Below are positions 1 to 8,090 of a stretch of 35,032 nt of DNA, in pieces; positions within the stretch are counted from its first letter, which is position 1, and each line of letters starts with the position of its first letter. The position numbers were made by a program, and so were the translations under genes. The stretch lies in assembly GCA_002071485.1 (NCBI GenBank), contig MWFF01000074.1, positions 1 to 35,032 on the forward strand. The letters run 5' to 3'. The notes under the pieces were generated by a model. That model saw only the letters and a list, made by a program, of their open reading frames with translations. It was not told where the DNA came from and did no database searches. The stretch is from Verrucomicrobia bacterium ADurb.Bin006. Its GTDB lineage: Bacteria > Verrucomicrobiota > Verrucomicrobiia > Limisphaerales > J093.

Positions 1-67
1 CGCGCAAGAGGATGGAGGTGTAGGACTTGCCGTGCTTGCCTTTGGAGACGACTTTGGCGATGAACAT
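1..67 (-). CDS. Transposase N-terminus (IS1634/IS4-like), cut by window edge
   Basis: An open frame starts with ATG at 67 and runs off the left edge after 22 codons. It begins MFIAKVVSKGKHGKSY. Short basic N-termini opening MFI/MFV are typical of IS1634-type DDE transposases, but the catalytic domain lies outside the window, so the family call rests on the N-terminus and context. The AT-rich leader (68-135) contrasts with the GC-rich flank and carries its own promoter. The neighbouring heparinase-type gene loses its family-like sequence about 160 bases upstream, as expected if the element inserted there. It could instead be an unrelated small gene. Confidence 0.5.
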   Translation of the reverse strand, partial: MFIAKVVSKGKHGKSYTSILLR

Positions 68-73
68 GCCTAC

Positions 74-101
74 ATAGTATACCTCTCGTGATCAATGTCA
101 A
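74..101 (-). promoter_or_regulatory. Probable sigma-70-type promoter of the IS transposase
   Basis: On the minus strand a perfect -35 (TTGACA, complement of 96-101) is followed after 16 bases by TACTAT (complement of 74-79). The start codon lies 6 bases beyond, so the transcript would have almost no leader. The promoter sits in an AT-rich patch unlike the surrounding DNA. Confidence 0.5.
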
Positions 102-105
102 TATA

Positions 106-130
106 ATTATTCAAGAATTATGTGAATAAT
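106..130. repeat. AT-rich inverted repeat upstream of the IS transposase
   Basis: Perfect 8-base arms ATTATTCA (106-113) and TGAATAAT (123-130) flank a 9-base spacer. It lies just upstream of the -35 box. It may be a transposase binding site or an operator. It is not at the presumed element tip, so it is probably not the terminal repeat itself. Confidence 0.5.
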
Positions 131-137
131 AACCTGC

Positions 138-1062
138 CTACATTTGGGACAAAGTTGAAGGTGCATGAAACCCGCGCCAGATCGAGGCCCAATGAAGGTT
201 TAGGGCCAAAAATTCACTGGAATCTCCGTTCCAGGCAGCGCCGGCTGGCTTGAGAATCCGCAGTTCGAGTGATTTGCCGCGCTCAGTAAGTTGCAGCCGA
301 TCGCTGCCGGTCTCGCCGGGCCGGGCGCGGGTGACCATGCCCCAGCGCACCTGCGCGCCGGGCTTCAACCCGCCCAACTCGTCCTGAATGACGACGCAAC
401 CCGAGGGCAGCAAAGCCACGCCACGCCGGGCTGAATCGACCTGGCCGGCGTAGGCCGAACTCATGTCGATCACCGAGTGGCCGCGCTCCGGGCGGTCGGA
501 GAAGGCGACAACCTTGCCGAAGCCCTTGACGCTCTGGTTCTGCCCGTCAATGACCAGCGTGTTGTGGCTGGCATTGACCAGCCAGGGCGAGAGTCATCTC
601 GGCAACATCGAGATAGTGCGTCGGGTTCCAATCGCTGAAAGCCGAGGCCGCCAGCATTTCCTTCCCCGCCCGCCCGGCGAACTCCGCTCGACCAGTGATG
701 TAATAGGCGGCGGCCAGGTGCAGGACCCGGCTGAGGCAGGCGCGCGACTGACCGAGCAGCCGCCGCCCCTCGAGGGTGCGCGTCACGGGCGCCTGATCGA
801 GAAGCCGCGTTGCCTCTCCGACAATGTGCCCAGCCACGGCCTCCGCGGTCGGTCCGGCCTTGGCTGCCTGTGAGAGGTTGCGGAGTTGTTCGCCGGTGGC
901 GAGCAGGCGCGGATGCCGTTTGGGGGCGGCGTCAATGGCCTTCTGAACGTCCGCCTCGCTGACCTGAGGCGGGAAGGCGGCCGTGGCGCCGCCCGCCACA
1001 TGGATCGACAGGGCGGTCAGGATGCCAACCATGGGACGTGCGAATAAGGGCTGGGAGACCAT
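138..1062 (-). pseudogene. Heparinase II/III-type polysaccharide lyase remnant, internally deleted and 3'-disrupted
   Basis: The 5' part (about 1062 to 583) encodes a signal peptide and the start of the alpha-helical domain, ending in DVAEMTLALA. In heparinase II/III-type lyases that is followed by roughly 300 residues carrying the catalytic region. Here it jumps, out of frame, to VNASHNTLVIDGQNQS (about 577 downward), which belongs to the C-terminal beta-sheet domain (478-225). After GKSLELRILKPAGAAW, near 225, the protein again stops looking like the family and ends at 138, next to the IS sequence. The gene therefore has an internal deletion and a disrupted tail and should be inactive. The chosen ATG at 1062 has AAAGAGA upstream; 1083 is an alternative. 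It lies 50-70 bases after the pseudopilin gene on the same strand. An assembly collapse could mimic the deletion. Confidence 0.75.
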
Positions 1063-1133
1063 GACGAAATCTCTTTGGTTCATCGCGTGTCTGCGACTCT
1101 TGGCCCTTGTCCGACGATGTCAAGGCATCCGGC

Positions 1134-2039
1134 TCATATCCCGTCGCGGCGCCAGTGAGCGGGCCAATTGACCGGCACATCCGGCATAACCGGGACGGTC
1201 TGGTGATTGTCAAACCCGTTCCACAGCCGATTGTTCCGCGTCGCCGCGGCCGGTTCGAGCGAGTCGACATGGCCGTCGAGAAACGCGATGTTCGCGCGGC
1301 CATGATGGCGCGGAGCAAGGAACGAGGCGAATTCGTAGTAGGCCCATCGCTCTTCCTGGTCGGCGCTGTAGGTTGGGATGAATGGTGGATCGATGATGTA
1401 CGCGTGATTGCCGATGCGCTGCACGTTCTCCTCCGGCGGCAGTGTGCTGTTGATAGCGTCAGGCAGCATCACTTCGTGGGGTTCCTTGGTGCCAGTCCCG
1501 TTCGAGCAGCCAAACGCGATCGTGGCCGACGCCGCCGGCAAGGCGCTCAACAAAACCGGGAAACGCTCGTATTCGCCCGAATACAACTTTCGGGCGCTGC
1601 CCAGGAACTTGTAGTTGTAGCCGTAGGGCGCGTTGCGTCCCGCCTGCCAATGAGGCACTGCCGGATCCCGCATGACATCGTATCCGTGCGTGATCTCGCG
1701 GGCGAAATGATTGAACCATCGCAGGCGCGAACCATCAGCGAACCTCTCCTGGTGCGGCGGCAGGAAGCCGTACGTGTCCGCGTAGAGGTGAAGGCCCAAG
1801 GCGAGTTGTCTCAGGTTGTTCCGGCAGCGCGCGTCATGGGCGCGCCCCTTGGCCCTGGACAGGGACGGCAGCAGGAGGGCCGCCAGGATCGCAGTAATCG
1901 CCATCACGACCAGCAACTCGATCAGAGTGAAAGCGCCGACACGCCCCCCTGCTTCCGCCCTGAGGCCCATTCCGACCGCCGACCGCCGCCGATGGCGGAT
2001 CAACTCGCCAAGACCCGACTTTCTGTTTTGTTTAGACAT
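1134..2039 (-). CDS. Prepilin-type N-terminal cleavage/methylation protein with H-X9-DG motif
   Basis: A pseudopilin-like exported protein of 301 residues. After a basic leader of about 35 residues comes the type IV prepilin signal [14 protein letters not shown], a long hydrophobic helix cleaved after Gly or Ala by prepilin peptidase. The C-terminal part contains [13 protein letters not shown] with an upstream His, the H-X9-DG signature of a family greatly expanded in Verrucomicrobiota and Planctomycetota. The ATG at 2039 is chosen because GGGAG lies six to seven bases upstream; the frame stays open further upstream without a better site. The individual function of these proteins is generally unknown (surface or secretion pseudopilus). 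It is followed by the heparinase remnant on the same strand, suggesting they were co-transcribed. Confidence 0.88.
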   Translation of the reverse strand: MSKQNRKSGLGELIRHRRRSAVGMGLRAEAGGRVGAFTLIELLVVMAITAILAALLLPSLSRAKGRAHDARCRNNLRQLALGLHLYADTYGFLPPHQERFADGSRLRWFNHFAREITHGYDVMRDPAVPHWQAGRNAPYGYNYKFLGSARKLYSGEYERFPVLLSALPAASATIAFGCSNGTGTKEPHEVMLPDAINSTLPPEENVQRIGNHAYIIDPPFIPTYSADQEERWAYYEFASFLAPRHHGRANIAFLDGHVDSLEPAAATRNNRLWNGFDNHQTVPVMPDVPVNWPAHWRRDGI

Positions 2040-2163
2040 CGCTCGCTCCCGGTTTTTCGACAGTAGCACGGATAAGACGATTTGGCTCTCGGCGTCTTCC
2101 GGCAGTGCGGCTTGGGCGAGAGCCTCCAAGTTGGCGATGCAGCGGCCAATGGCAAGATACAGT

Positions 2164-2186
2164 TGTCATGACCAAGCATTATGACA
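2164..2186. promoter_or_regulatory. Dyad between divergent pseudopilin and comEC genes
   Basis: TGTCAT (2164-2169) and ATGACA (2181-2186) form a perfect 6-base inverted repeat with an 11-base spacer. It lies in the shared upstream region of the leftward pseudopilin gene and rightward comEC. Its geometry suits a dimeric regulator, but no protein partner can be named. Confidence 0.3.
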
Positions 2187-2319
2187 GTCGGCCGGTGCGA
2201 GCAAGACACAGATGGGCAGCGTGGGCCACCGATCAGACCAAACCCATTGCCTTCTGGAGTTGCCGAATGGGGCCGGACGGGATAAGCTACGGGCCAGTCA
2301 AGGAGGCGTGTCCGTTAAG

Positions 2320-4938
2320 ATGCTCAAGGGACCGTTCATCCCGGTTACGACGGCTTACATTGCGGGCTTGCTGCTGGGCAACTGGCTGCCGGCGCCGTTG
2401 GCGCTCCTGTTCAGCGCCTGGGCCTTGGCGCTGATCGGAGCCGCGGTGTGGCCGCGACGAAGCGCGGTCCTGCTCGCCGTCGCGCTCGTGCAGGCCGGAT
2501 GGACAAACCTGGTCGCCCGAACCGCGCTGCTTTCGCCCGCCGATCTGAGAGCCGTCTTGGCGGAGGAACCGCAACTAGGAACGATCCGGGGACGGTTGGC
2601 GGGCACGCCTACGCAGCGGGTCGTTGTGCGCGGCAAGCGGGAGGCGCGGCGCACGTCGGTCATGATCGATGTTCAAGCCGTGCGGATCGACGACGGGTGG
2701 CGACCGGCCATCGGACGGGTGGCGGCCACCATGAGCGGCGCGCTCGAAACCGGTTACTTTGGCGGGCGGACAGTGGAGGTGGTTGGCGTGCTGCGGCGTC
2801 CGAGCGGGCCGGTGGCCGAGGGCTTGTTCGATCACCGCGCCTGGCTCGAGTGGCAGGGTATTCACTATGAACTGGTCACGGACGGGCCCGAGGACTGGGC
2901 GCTTGTCGCGACAGCGGACGAGCCCGTTCGCCCGCCGTTGTCTGACCGGTTCCTGGCGTGGGCACAGGGGGTCCTGGCGATCGGGCAGCCGGAGGAGGAC
3001 GAGGCGCTGCGACTGCTCTGGGCAATGACCCTGGGATGGAAGACGGCGCTGACGGACGAGGCGTCGGAACCGTTTGTCCGGACCGGTACGATGCACATCT
3101 TCGCGATCAGCGGGCTGCACATCGTGCTGATCACGGGGATTCTGGTGGCGCTGCTGCGCGTGATGCAGGTGCCGCGCTGCGCTTGCGGGGCGGTGACGGT
3201 GCCGATTGTCTGGTTCTACACCGCGGCGACGGGATGGCAGGCCTCGGCCATTCGGGCGACGCTGATGATGACGGTGATCATTGGGGGGTGGGCCTTGCGG
3301 CGGCCGTCCGATCTCTTGAACTCGCTGGCCGCGGCGGGGTTCATGATCCTGATCTGGGAACCGCGCCAGCTCTTCCAGGCGAGCTTTCAGTTGTCGTTCT
3401 TTGTCGTGCTCGCCATCGCGCTGTTCGCGCGTCCGATCGCGGAGGTGCAGCGGCGGTGGTTAGCCACCGATCCTTTCCTGCCGGAGGAGTTGGTGCCGCG
3501 CTGGCGCAAGGCGCTCGAGCCCCCGCTGCGGTGGCTTGCCGTGAGCCTCGGGACATCGACTGCCGCGTGGCTGGGATCCTGGCCGTGGATCGCTCGCTAT
3601 TTTCACATCGTCACACCCGGCGGCCTCGTTTCGAATCTCGTGATTGTCCCGGTCAGCAGCCTTGCGCTGATGAGCAACCTGGGCGGCTTGATTTGCGGCA
3701 CATGGCTTCGGCCCCTGACCGAGCTGTTCAACCAGAGCGCCTGGTTCTGGATGTCGTGTGTGATCCGGGTGAGCGAATGGATGGCCGCGCAGCCGTGGAC
3801 ATGGTTCCATGCCCGCTCGCCCGGCATCGCCGCCACCATGGCTTACTACGCGCTGCTCTTCGGCGTGATGATGCCCGAACTCCGACGGAACCGGCGGTGG
3901 ACACTGACCCTGGCCGTGCCGGCCCTGTGGCTCGCGCTCGAAATGGCTGTCGGATGGTGGGCGGCGCGCGACACCTTGACCCTGACGGTTCTGGCCTTGA
4001 GGAGCGGCGCCGCGCAGTACGTGGATGCCCCCGGGCGGAGCGACGACCTCCTGATCGACTGTGGGGATGCACCTTCGGCCAAAGCCGCCGTGGGACCGTT
4101 CCTCGAATCCCGTGGCGTCAATTGCCTGGCGCGGTTGGCGGTCACGCACGGGGATGTGCGACATGTCGGCGGAGCGCAAATGCTGGCGGACGCATTTCGG
4201 GCCCGACAGATCGTCGCGAGCGGGGCCCCTTCGCGATCGCCGGACTATCGGCGACTGCTCCAATCGCTCGAATCGACGCCCGAGCGCCGTGTCTGGGCCA
4301 AAGCAGGCGACACGGTGGCGGGATGGACCGTGCTCCACCCCGCCGCGGACGAACGGCACGCGCAGGCTGACGACAATGCGCTTGTGCTCTCGCGCACATT
4401 CGGCGGTGTGCGAATTCTGTTGTTGGGCGACTTGGGCGTCTCGGGCCAGGCGGCCCTGCTGGAACGGGGCGCGGACCTGCGGGCGGACATCGTAATCGCC
4501 GGGCTTCCAGCGAAGGGCGAACCTCTGGGGCAAGCGCTCGTCGAGGCGATCCAACCCCGCCTGATCGTGATTCAGGACGCCGAGTATCCCGCAAATGAAC
4601 GGGCTGGGGCCAGTCTGCGCGCGCGTCTTGAACTCTGGGGCGCGCCGGTCTTGTGCACGACGGTTGAAGGCACGATCACGGTGCGAGTGCGATGCGGCCG
4701 CTGGCAGGCCCGAACCATGCGCGGGCGATCGGTCGAGCCCGTTTGTCCAGTCACACCCGGTGTCCGCACGGCGGTCAAGCGCTTGCCTTGCGCGGCTTTG
4801 TCCCGGCAGTCTTTTTCTGCGTCTTGGGTCGTGCTGGAGGACGCTCCGCGGGGCGGGCTTTGCCGGCTGCGGAAGCGGACCTGGCCGGTTTGGGCTTGCG
4901 CCCGGCGGGCTTGGCGACGCCTCGAGGCGCCGTCTTGA
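2320..4938 (+). CDS. comEC: ComEC/Rec2-family DNA-uptake channel protein
   Basis: An inner-membrane protein of 872 residues that in competent bacteria carries single-stranded DNA into the cytoplasm. N-terminal membrane helices (about 1-60) are followed by an OB-like soluble segment (about 85-200). The Competence domain carries MHIFAISGLHIVLITG near residue 257, matching the family SGLH motif, and several more helices run to about 550. The metallo-beta-lactamase-like C-terminal domain (about 552-790) has a degenerate metal motif, HGDVRH where HPHADH is usual, so hydrolase activity is doubtful. The ATG at 2320 is preceded by AAGGAGG (2300-2306), spaced rather widely. The last 80 or so residues are Arg/Cys-rich, unlike the family, and lie antisense to a possible small gene; the end may be read-through. 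Confidence 0.9.
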   Translation: MLKGPFIPVTTAYIAGLLLGNWLPAPLALLFSAWALALIGAAVWPRRSAVLLAVALVQAGWTNLVARTALLSPADLRAVLAEEPQLGTIRGRLAGTPTQRVVVRGKREARRTSVMIDVQAVRIDDGWRPAIGRVAATMSGALETGYFGGRTVEVVGVLRRPSGPVAEGLFDHRAWLEWQGIHYELVTDGPEDWALVATADEPVRPPLSDRFLAWAQGVLAIGQPEEDEALRLLWAMTLGWKTALTDEASEPFVRTGTMHIFAISGLHIVLITGILVALLRVMQVPRCACGAVTVPIVWFYTAATGWQASAIRATLMMTVIIGGWALRRPSDLLNSLAAAGFMILIWEPRQLFQASFQLSFFVVLAIALFARPIAEVQRRWLATDPFLPEELVPRWRKALEPPLRWLAVSLGTSTAAWLGSWPWIARYFHIVTPGGLVSNLVIVPVSSLALMSNLGGLICGTWLRPLTELFNQSAWFWMSCVIRVSEWMAAQPWTWFHARSPGIAATMAYYALLFGVMMPELRRNRRWTLTLAVPALWLALEMAVGWWAARDTLTLTVLALRSGAAQYVDAPGRSDDLLIDCGDAPSAKAAVGPFLESRGVNCLARLAVTHGDVRHVGGAQMLADAFRARQIVASGAPSRSPDYRRLLQSLESTPERRVWAKAGDTVAGWTVLHPAADERHAQADDNALVLSRTFGGVRILLLGDLGVSGQAALLERGADLRADIVIAGLPAKGEPLGQALVEAIQPRLIVIQDAEYPANERAGASLRARLELWGAPVLCTTVEGTITVRVRCGRWQARTMRGRSVEPVCPVTPGVRTAVKRLPCAALSRQSFSASWVVLEDAPRGGLCRLRKRTWPVWACARRAWRRLEAPS

Positions 4939-4957
4939 GCTTGGCCAGTTGCGGCAT
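4775..4957 (-). CDS. Possible small Lys/Ala/Pro-rich basic protein
   Basis: A 60-residue frame begins MPQLAKLKTAPRG, 11 bases downstream of the metallophosphoesterase stop. Nearly the whole sequence is Lys, Arg, Ala and Pro (for example KPKPARSASAAGKARPAE), like histone H1-type tails. Such tails bind nucleic acids or polyphosphate non-specifically. Codon third positions are largely G/C, as in neighbouring genes. Against it: no clear ribosome binding site, and it lies antisense to the 3' end of comEC. It could be a coupled small gene of the phosphoesterase operon or a chance frame. Confidence 0.4.
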   Translation of the reverse strand: MPQLAKLKTAPRGVAKPAGRKPKPARSASAAGKARPAERPPARPKTQKKTAGTKPRKASA

Positions 4958-4968
4958 CAGCTTCACAT

Positions 4969-5946
4969 TCAGGAGCGCCGCATTCGATGGATTCGAAAAG
5001 AGAGAAGCTCCTCGGCGTCCGGGTCGATCTCGATCTTGCCGTAGCCGCCGTCCTTGAGCAGTTCGCATCCGGCGAGCGAGGGGCACAAGCGGACGCGGAA
5101 CGGGCGCCAGCACCGGGCCTGGCGGAGCGCTTCGGTCATGCGGCGAATCGAGTTGCCCAGAAACGAGATGCGAGGCATGCCCGCCAGCACCCGGCTCTGC
5201 CAGCACACCAGGCGCGTGTGGAGATGCCCGATGACAGTCAGCCTGACTTGCCCGATGCGGGAGCGCACAACGCCTTCACGCCAGAGAAAGGGAAGGGCCG
5301 TGGGATCGTGACAAAACAGGACAACCCGTTGGTTTGCGTCCACGCCGCGAAACAAGTCCCGAATCGCCCCGATATGCTGTTCGCGCAGGCACTGCCAGGT
5401 TGCGCGCTCTTCCGGCAGCGTTTCCGGCTCGAACACGGGCAGCGCCACAAGAGACGATGCGACGCCCACGAGCACCCAACGGCCGAGGTCGAGCCTCCAG
5501 AGAGGGTCCAGCGCGAGGCTGTCCACACTGCGCAGCCAGCTTGCCAGCCGCAGCCCGCCCTGGCCGCCGAACAGGCTCATCTTGCCGAATTCGTGATCGC
5601 CGATTACCGCCTGGAACCGTTCGGGAAAGGCGGCGCGGAGTTTGGACAGGCAGATCCTGGCGCTTGCATAGGCGGCGTCGTCGCTCACGCCGACAAATGC
5701 GGTGTCGCACGAGTAATCGCCGTTGGCGACCACCAAGTCCGAGTCGCGCGCGGCCAGGATGAAACGGTCCAGCAGATGGTTATGCGCGAACGGGTCGCGC
5801 AGCCAAAAGTAGCGTCGGTACGCGGTTGTCAGCAGGCGCAACAACCGGTTGTCGATGGCGCGCGCCTCGTGCCCGCGTCGCAGCTTCTCGGCATCGCTGG
5901 CGAAGTGGATGTCGCTGACGATTGCGATGGAACTAGTTTCTCTCAC
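4969..5946 (-). CDS. Calcineurin-like metallophosphoesterase
   Basis: A 325-residue cytosolic protein with the ordered motifs of the two-metal phosphoesterase fold: SDIHF (residues 11-15), NGDYSCD (about 75), GDHE (about 117), an isolated His in LFCHDP (about 210) and GHLHT (about 240). The usual GNHE is GDHE here, so a metal-binding Asn is replaced by Asp. The substrate is unknown. Translation starts at GTG 5946, inside the last codons of the adenosyltransferase gene (14-base overlap), so the two are probably translationally coupled. No signal peptide or membrane helix is visible. Confidence 0.85.
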   Translation of the reverse strand: MRETSSIAIVSDIHFASDAEKLRRGHEARAIDNRLLRLLTTAYRRYFWLRDPFAHNHLLDRFILAARDSDLVVANGDYSCDTAFVGVSDDAAYASARICLSKLRAAFPERFQAVIGDHEFGKMSLFGGQGGLRLASWLRSVDSLALDPLWRLDLGRWVLVGVASSLVALPVFEPETLPEERATWQCLREQHIGAIRDLFRGVDANQRVVLFCHDPTALPFLWREGVVRSRIGQVRLTVIGHLHTRLVCWQSRVLAGMPRISFLGNSIRRMTEALRQARCWRPFRVRLCPSLAGCELLKDGGYGKIEIDPDAEELLSFRIHRMRRS

Positions 5947-6460
5947 TTTGCCGGGCGAGCAGCCAGAGGGCGTCGGCCAGTCGGTTCAGATAGACCACGA
6001 TCCGCGGGTTGCGCAACTGGCCGGCGGCGTGCAGCGCGCAGACGCGGCGTTCGGCGCGGCGGCACACGGTGCGGGCGAAATCCAGGGCGGCGGCGTCTGG
6101 AGTTTCCCCCGGGATCGCCCAGCCGCGAAACGCGCCCAGGCGGGCTTCGAGATCCGCAGCGAGCGCATCGACCTCCGCCACCATCGCGGGCGTTAGACTG
6201 CCGTAGCCGGCGCGTTTGTAGCGAGGCAGGTCGGCAAGGGTGCAGGCCAGCTCGCCCATCAAGACGATCAGGTTACGCTGGATCGTGACCAGCCGGCCGC
6301 GCAAAGTCTTCGAACGGGCGGCGACCCGGGCCAGCCCGAGGGCTGCGTTGAGTTCGTCCACGGCGCCGCACGCCTCGACGCGCGGGTGGTGTTTGGGCAC
6401 GCGCCGGTTGAACATCAGGCCCGTGGTTCCGGCGTCGCCCGTTCTGGTGACAATGCTCAT
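5933..6460 (-). CDS. Cob(I)alamin adenosyltransferase, PduO type
   Basis: The enzyme transfers the adenosyl group of ATP to cob(I)alamin, making adenosylcobalamin. The 175-residue protein shows the N-terminal ATP-binding signature TRTGDAGTTGL followed by DPRVEA-like and VDELNAALGLAR segments. Its C-terminal RRAERRVCAL and YLNRLADALWLLAR motifs match the PduO/MMAB family. The ATG at 6460 is chosen because the signature begins six residues later; upstream in-frame sequence is not conserved in type. No strong ribosome binding site is seen. The downstream phosphoesterase starts inside its 3' end. No other cobalamin gene is present here. Confidence 0.92.
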   Translation of the reverse strand: MSIVTRTGDAGTTGLMFNRRVPKHHPRVEACGAVDELNAALGLARVAARSKTLRGRLVTIQRNLIVLMGELACTLADLPRYKRAGYGSLTPAMVAEVDALAADLEARLGAFRGWAIPGETPDAAALDFARTVCRRAERRVCALHAAGQLRNPRIVVYLNRLADALWLLARQSERN

Positions 6461-6652
6461 GAGATGTCTGCCGATCGAGTGTGCGCTGCGCTTCGAGCGA
6501 GCCCAGCCCGCATATTGACACGCCAATGGTGCACAGGACACTCAGACTTCGCAAGAGGACTGCCATGCGGGTTCGAGAAGCAGAACAACAAACGCGGCAA
6601 ACAACTCGTTGACGCTCATTGTGCGCGTTTCTATGCTTTGTGCGACGGATTT

Positions 6653-6910
6653 ATGAACGCGAAACAGCTCTCGAAAATCGTTTTTATCATCGTCCTGCTG
6701 TTCTTGCTGGTGTTGATCGGGCTCAACAACAAGCAAATGGTCGGATTCACACTGCCGCCGATCATCACCAAGTCGGTCCAGCAGCCGGCCGCAATCATGT
6801 ACTTCGCTTTCTTTGCAGTCGGCGTTTTGGCGGGCGCCGTGCTGACCACCGGCACCGGCCTGAAAGGCGGAGGCCGGGGAGGCGGCGGGACCAAGAGCAG
6901 CAAGTCATGA
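6653..6910 (+). CDS. Small two-helix membrane protein (LapA/DUF1049-like)
   Basis: An 85-residue protein with a short basic N-terminus, a first hydrophobic helix (about residues 8-25), a polar loop and a second helix (about 46-66). It ends in a Gly/Lys/Ser-rich tail. The arrangement resembles LapA-domain (DUF1049) proteins, which in enterobacteria take part in lipopolysaccharide assembly. No specific residues prove the family. The ATG at 6653 lies just before the first helix; the longer upstream frame opposes the adenosyltransferase gene and is not credible. It stands alone between two leftward operons. Confidence 0.7.
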   Translation: MNAKQLSKIVFIIVLLFLLVLIGLNNKQMVGFTLPPIITKSVQQPAAIMYFAFFAVGVLAGAVLTTGTGLKGGGRGGGGTKSSKS

Positions 6911-6987
6911 AACGAGGCTGGCGCGCATGAGTGCGCCTTCCGATGACATCGGCGCCGCGTTTTTCGGAAATTGCGGAGAAATGCGCG

Positions 6988-8088
6988 CTAGCGGCGTTCG
7001 ACCAACCGTTTGTAGGCCAGGACGCCCTCGACGACCGCCTTGGCCAGAAGGTCGCGTTGGGTCGGGTCGGCAATTCTCCGGGCTTCGTCGGGCGTGCTGA
7101 GAAAGCCGCCTTCGACAAGGATGGCCGGCATGTCGGTGTTGCGGAGCACGACGAACCGGGCCCGGCGAACGCCGCGATCCTCGACGCGCATGCGTGTCAC
7201 CATCGACTTCTGGACGTGATAGGCCAGGAGGATGTTGTGGGTGTCTTGCGTGTTGCCTGGCAGTTTCGCGGTCGAGCCTTGTTGCTCGGGCTGGACATTG
7301 GTCGATGGCGCGCCTGCGGGCGTCAGGCAGTAGGTCTCAACGCCCTTGACCGCGGCGCTTCCCTCGCTGGCCGCATTGTAGTGCAGGCTGATGAAAAGGT
7401 CGGCCCGGGCGCGCCAGGCCGCCGCCACACGGTCGTCCAGTCCGATGTAGACATCCCTGGCACGCGTGAGGATGACTTCGAAGCCGGCCTGTTCGAGGCG
7501 TGCCTTGAGCCTTCTGGCCCAGAGGAGAGTGAGGACCTTCTCCTGCTCTTTGCCCACCTTGAAACCGGGGTCCCTGCCCCCATGCCCTGGATCGAGGGCG
7601 ATCACCCGCACCCGCTGGCCCGGCTTGTTCCTGACCGGCACGAGGATCGGGTCCAAGAGGGTGCGCATGTCCAGCGTCGTGATGTAGAGCAAGCCGTTGC
7701 GGGATGTGATGGGGCTCGATAGCCAAGTCTTGACCCCGTTGATTTCGAGCTGACGGGAACCGACGCTGCCCCGGAGTCGGTTCGAGCGATTGGTCAAGCC
7801 CACGATGCTGTTCGTCGAAACCCAACTGAGTCTCAGGGACTTGGTCTTTGCCCAGGCCGCGAGGTCGACGAAATCGCAGTTGCCCATCCGGAGTGTGGGC
7901 AGACGCGCGGAGGCCGCATCGGCGGCAGCGAGCGCAACCGGTTGTCGGCTCTGCGACTCAGTGGCAGCGTGGGCTGGCCCGATAACGAGGATTCCTGCAA
8001 GGCTCAAAGCAGCCATTCGCTTCACGAGGCGACGCGCCACGGCGGGGGGAGACCGCCGATCCAACCGGCAGGCAGAATCGATCCGCAC
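6988..8088 (-). CDS. N-acetylmuramoyl-L-alanine amidase (Amidase_3)
   Basis: A secreted zinc amidase that cleaves the bond between N-acetylmuramic acid and the peptide stem of peptidoglycan. The catalytic domain (about residues 160-365 of 366) has ALDPGHGGRDPG with the first zinc His, a Glu shortly after (KEQEK), SLHYNAAS with the second His, and the catalytic Glu in ILVEGGFLS. The N-terminus has a basic stretch and hydrophobic segment ending GPAHA, a likely signal peptide. A region of about 85 residues before the catalytic domain resembles copper-amine-oxidase N-terminal-like wall domains. The GTG at 8088 is chosen because it lies two bases past the aminopeptidase stop; the ATG at 8016 would leave too short a signal peptide. 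Confidence 0.9.
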   Translation of the reverse strand: MRIDSACRLDRRSPPAVARRLVKRMAALSLAGILVIGPAHAATESQSRQPVALAAADAASARLPTLRMGNCDFVDLAAWAKTKSLRLSWVSTNSIVGLTNRSNRLRGSVGSRQLEINGVKTWLSSPITSRNGLLYITTLDMRTLLDPILVPVRNKPGQRVRVIALDPGHGGRDPGFKVGKEQEKVLTLLWARRLKARLEQAGFEVILTRARDVYIGLDDRVAAAWRARADLFISLHYNAASEGSAAVKGVETYCLTPAGAPSTNVQPEQQGSTAKLPGNTQDTHNILLAYHVQKSMVTRMRVEDRGVRRARFVVLRNTDMPAILVEGGFLSTPDEARRIADPTQRDLLAKAVVEGVLAYKRLVERR

Positions 8089-8090
8089 TG

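Noticed and set aside
547..600. Programmed frameshift joining the two heparinase pieces
   Set aside because: The two parts are not adjacent in the family: a large middle segment is missing, so a frameshift alone cannot restore the enzyme.
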